Shown here in pieces: positions 61,666 through 64,000 of a DNA stretch of 64,000 nucleotides. The notes below the pieces were generated by a model. The model was not told where the DNA came from, did no database searches, and saw nothing but the letters and a program-made list of their open reading frames with translations. The position numbers were made by a program, and so were the translations under genes. This DNA is from Nocardioides jishulii (GTDB lineage Bacteria > Actinomycetota > Actinomycetes > Propionibacteriales > Nocardioidaceae), in the NCBI RefSeq assembly GCF_006007965.1, contig NZ_CP040748.1:2046001-2110000 (forward strand), given 5' to 3'. Within the stretch, counting starts at the first letter, position 1. Every line of letters starts with the position of its first letter.

Positions 61666-63282
61666 TCATCGGCCACCCTCCGCCCGGTACTCGGGCACTT
61701 CCGCGACCAGTGCGGCGGCCCGGCTGGCGGGCAGGGCGGAGCGTACGCCCCACTCGAGCAGCACCAACGCAAAGCCGGCCACCACGACCATGTCGACCCC
61801 GTTGGGCAGCACGTCGCGGCCACCTCCGAACCTTCCGAGGAAGGTCAGCACCAGCAGGCCGGCGTAGTAGGGGCCCAGCCAGGCGAGCGACCCCAGCTCC
61901 AGGGAACCGCGGAGTTGGGGTTGACGCACGATGCGCCACACGAGCACGGCGACACCGACGGCGATCGGGATGGTCAGCTTGATCATCGTCTCCCACCCTG
62001 TCCAGTAGATGATCAGGGAGATCACGACGAAGGCGATCCGGGCCAGGACCGACACCACGTGCAGCCGGAACGGCCGTCGCCGGTCCGGGACCTGGCGGCG
62101 CAGCGCGAGCACGCTGACCGGTCCGAGGCACATGGACAGCACGATGGCCCCGGAGTTGTACGAGAGGAGCTCCGACCACCCGTCACGGAACACGACGAGC
62201 AGCACCACACCGACCACGAGGTTCAGCGTCATCGCCCGCATCGGGACGCCGCGCCGGGTGAAGGCCGACACCGCACGCGGGAAGAGACCGTTCTGGGCCA
62301 CGGCCACCGCGAGCCGACCGGTGGAGGCGGTGGAGACCAGGCCTGCGCCGAAGGGCCCGAGCACCGCGTCGGCCACCACCAGGTTCGCCAGCGCTGCCAT
62401 GCCCAGGCCAGCGAGGAGCCCGGCGAGCGGTCCGTTCACGCCGCCCTTGTCGAGGCCCGCCCAGCCATCTCCGAGGTCGTCCGGGTTGACGGCCCCGACG
62501 AATCCCACCTGGAGAAGCGTGAAGAGCACCGTGCAGATGAGGATTCCTCCGACCAGGGCAACCGGGATCGTCACCTGAGGGCGATGCGCCTCGCCGGCGA
62601 GGTCCAAGGCGTGCCGGAACCCCAGGAAGGCGAAGACGACACCCCCCGTGGTGATGGCACTCATCACCCCGGCGGCTCCGCCAGGAGCAAAGCCGGTCTC
62701 GCGGATCGCCGCGGTGGAGAACTGGGTGAGCAACGCGACCGCGATGACCACGGGAACGAGCAGCTTCACCCACGTGAGCGCGGTGTTGATCCGGGTGAAC
62801 AGAGCCACTCCGTAGGCGTTGAGCCCGGTGAACACCGCCAGCAGCACGGTGGCTGCCACGATTCCCGGCAGGCTCAGGGCACTCTTCCCGTTGGACGAGG
62901 CCTCCGCGACGAAGAGCCAGTCGAAGGCCGGCTCGTTGCTGGCGTACTCCAACATGGCCTGGGTCTCGATCGGCGCGGCCGTCACGTAGCCGACCCACGC
63001 CACCCAGCCGATCGCGATGCCCACCCCTCGCCCGTGGCTGTACGTCGGCAGCAGCCCGAGGCCGCCGACCACTGGCAGCATCGCGGCGAGCTCGGCGTAC
63101 ACCAGTGCGACGCTGATCAGCATCAGCCCCGCGATCGGCCACGCGAGGATGGCCGCAGGCCCGGCCTGCTGTGCCGCCAGGAGCGGGGCGAACAACAGTC
63201 CGGATCCGACCACGCCCCCGACCGCGACGAAGGTCAGCCCGAGCGTGCCCACCGACCGGTGGGGAGCCGTGGTCTCGTCCAT
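61666..63282 (-). CDS. APC superfamily amino acid permease
   Basis: The 538-residue protein has about 13 membrane helices, with VGGVVGSGLLFAP at the start (APC helix 1) and FLGFRHALDLAGEAHRPQ in the middle (APC helix 6 region). It probably imports or exchanges an amino acid or amine. ATG 63282 is used. It converges with DUF2776 and lies downstream of the BSH-like gene on the same strand. Confidence 0.88.
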   Translation of the reverse strand: MDETTAPHRSVGTLGLTFVAVGGVVGSGLLFAPLLAAQQAGPAAILAWPIAGLMLISVALVYAELAAMLPVVGGLGLLPTYSHGRGVGIAIGWVAWVGYVTAAPIETQAMLEYASNEPAFDWLFVAEASSNGKSALSLPGIVAATVLLAVFTGLNAYGVALFTRINTALTWVKLLVPVVIAVALLTQFSTAAIRETGFAPGGAAGVMSAITTGGVVFAFLGFRHALDLAGEAHRPQVTIPVALVGGILICTVLFTLLQVGFVGAVNPDDLGDGWAGLDKGGVNGPLAGLLAGLGMAALANLVVADAVLGPFGAGLVSTASTGRLAVAVAQNGLFPRAVSAFTRRGVPMRAMTLNLVVGVVLLVVFRDGWSELLSYNSGAIVLSMCLGPVSVLALRRQVPDRRRPFRLHVVSVLARIAFVVISLIIYWTGWETMIKLTIPIAVGVAVLVWRIVRQPQLRGSLELGSLAWLGPYYAGLLVLTFLGRFGGGRDVLPNGVDMVVVAGFALVLLEWGVRSALPASRAAALVAEVPEYRAEGGR

Positions 63283-63340
63283 CTCAGACGATTCGTGCGG
63301 GGCGACGGCTCGGGCCTGGTGCGCTGGTCCAGCACCTCAC

Positions 63341-63366
63341 GGGCCGCGCCCGCGGGACCGCGGCCC
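63341..63366 (-). terminator. Hairpin after the BSH-like gene
   Basis: gggccgcg (63341-63348) and cgcggccc (63359-63366) flank a 10-nt loop, 25 nt past the stop of the leftward 63391 gene. No T-tract. Confidence 0.5.
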
Positions 63367-63390
63367 AGCTGAGCGGCACCCCCTCCATGA

Positions 63391-64000
63391 CTAGTTCTGC
63401 GCCAGGATCTGCTGCCCGGTGACCAGCGGATAGGTGGAGAGGGTGTCGCCGTCGAGGTCGACCTTGTGCATGTCGACCGCCGTGATCTGGCTGTTCTCGT
63501 ACGTCGTGTAGTAGTAGATGCCCTTGTCGGTGTTGCAGCACGACGAGTAGATGGTGATCTCGTACTTGTCCCCCACCTCGACGCAGCCCCGCTGCTGCGC
63601 GACGGAGCCGAGGATGTGGAAGAACTGGCTGATCGCCTCGGACTCGGAGTCGCCCGACGTCGAGTTCATGGCCGTGAACGTGGCCTTCACGAAGCGGGAC
63701 ATCGAGGAGAGGTCGCCCGGCAGCCCGACGGCTCCGAGCCCGCGGCTGTAGGTGTCGAAGTCCAGCTTCTTCGAGAAGTGGTTCTCGGGCTGGGCGGTCG
63801 ACATGCTCGCGTAGTTGTTGAGGTTGAACAGCTGGATGTCGAAGGGGGGGTTGTTGGTCAGCAGTCCTACCGGGTTGTCGTAGATCCGCAGCCCGTCCTT
63901 GACCGACTCGACGGTGATCGACTCGTCCCGGTCGGAGATGATCCAGTGCAGCGGCGAGAGCGGGAACTCGGCGCTGAAGGGGATGTCGACGAGCACCATC
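63391..64000 (-). CDS. Choloylglycine hydrolase family protein, C-terminal part (cut by window edge)
   Basis: The visible 200-odd residues match the C-terminal two thirds of choloylglycine hydrolase/penicillin V acylase enzymes: TNNPPFDIQLFNLNNYASMS, AVGLPGDLSSMSRFVKATFT, SEAISQFFHILGSVAQQRGC, YEITIYSSCCNTDKGIYYYT and ITAVDMHKVDLDGD. These Ntn hydrolases cleave linear amides such as conjugated bile salts, penicillin V or acyl-homoserine lactones. The N-terminal Cys nucleophile lies beyond 64000, so activity cannot be judged. An in-frame ATG at 63999 is internal, not the start. It is the last part of the gene; an APC permease follows on the same strand. Confidence 0.88.
   Translation of the reverse strand, partial: MVLVDIPFSAEFPLSPLHWIISDRDESITVESVKDGLRIYDNPVGLLTNNPPFDIQLFNLNNYASMSTAQPENHFSKKLDFDTYSRGLGAVGLPGDLSSMSRFVKATFTAMNSTSGDSESEAISQFFHILGSVAQQRGCVEVGDKYEITIYSSCCNTDKGIYYYTTYENSQITAVDMHKVDLDGDTLSTYPLVTGQQILAQN

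Overview
The window is high-GC, gene-dense chromosomal DNA of an actinobacterium. Gene content and order point to Nocardioides or a close relative (Nocardioidaceae); this is inferred from protein character and synteny, not from a search. Supporting signs are GTG starts, the recA-recX / clgR-cinA-pgsA-rimO-ftsK neighbourhood also found in mycobacteria, an Lhr-Nei2 pair, an F420-type LLM oxidoreductase, a fused CydDC, TANNNT -10 boxes placed 6-7 nt before start codons, and a GlnR-type box before glnA. I found no rRNA, tRNA, CRISPR array, IS element or phage genes.

Left part (1-23.7 kb). A sirohydrochlorin-chelatase-like gene is followed by a leftward operon recA-recX-ppk2-HipA-like kinase-DUF3037. 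The recA leader carries two DNA-damage promoter signatures: a PafBC-type motif and a LexA box. Next are an MFS exporter/DUF3046/DinB operon, the large Lhr helicase overlapping the DNA glycosylase Nei2, and the leftward operon ftsK-rodZ-like-rimO-pgsA-cinA(pncC)-clgR, mostly coupled by 4-nt overlaps. A secreted multidomain M4 metalloprotease closes this part.

Middle (23.7-43 kb). A BlaI/M56 sensor pair is divergent from cydA-cydB-cydDC, with two identical-architecture 17-bp operators in the shared spacer. RNase J with dapA, an LLM oxidoreductase, SelO, a NUDIX hydrolase, thyA-folA-GntR (4-nt overlaps), and gcvT with three small downstream genes follow. PepA is divergent from gcvT.

Right part (43-64 kb). 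This holds central metabolism: sucB with two lipoyl domains, lipB, lipA, and glnA behind a GlnR box. After glnA the content becomes accessory: a YjdI/YjdJ pair; a large LuxR/AAA regulator divergent from an ABC exporter whose permease is coupled to a soluble Ser/Thr kinase; a DUF6629 membrane protein; a class II glutamine amidotransferase coupled to a DUF2776 (YhiM-like) membrane protein; an APC permease; and the C-terminal part of a choloylglycine-hydrolase-family enzyme cut by the window edge.

The most unusual points are the twin BlaI operators facing a cytochrome bd operon, the dual damage promoter of recA, the HipA-like/DUF3037/PPK2 operon, the kinase-coupled ABC exporter, and the BSH-like gene at the edge.
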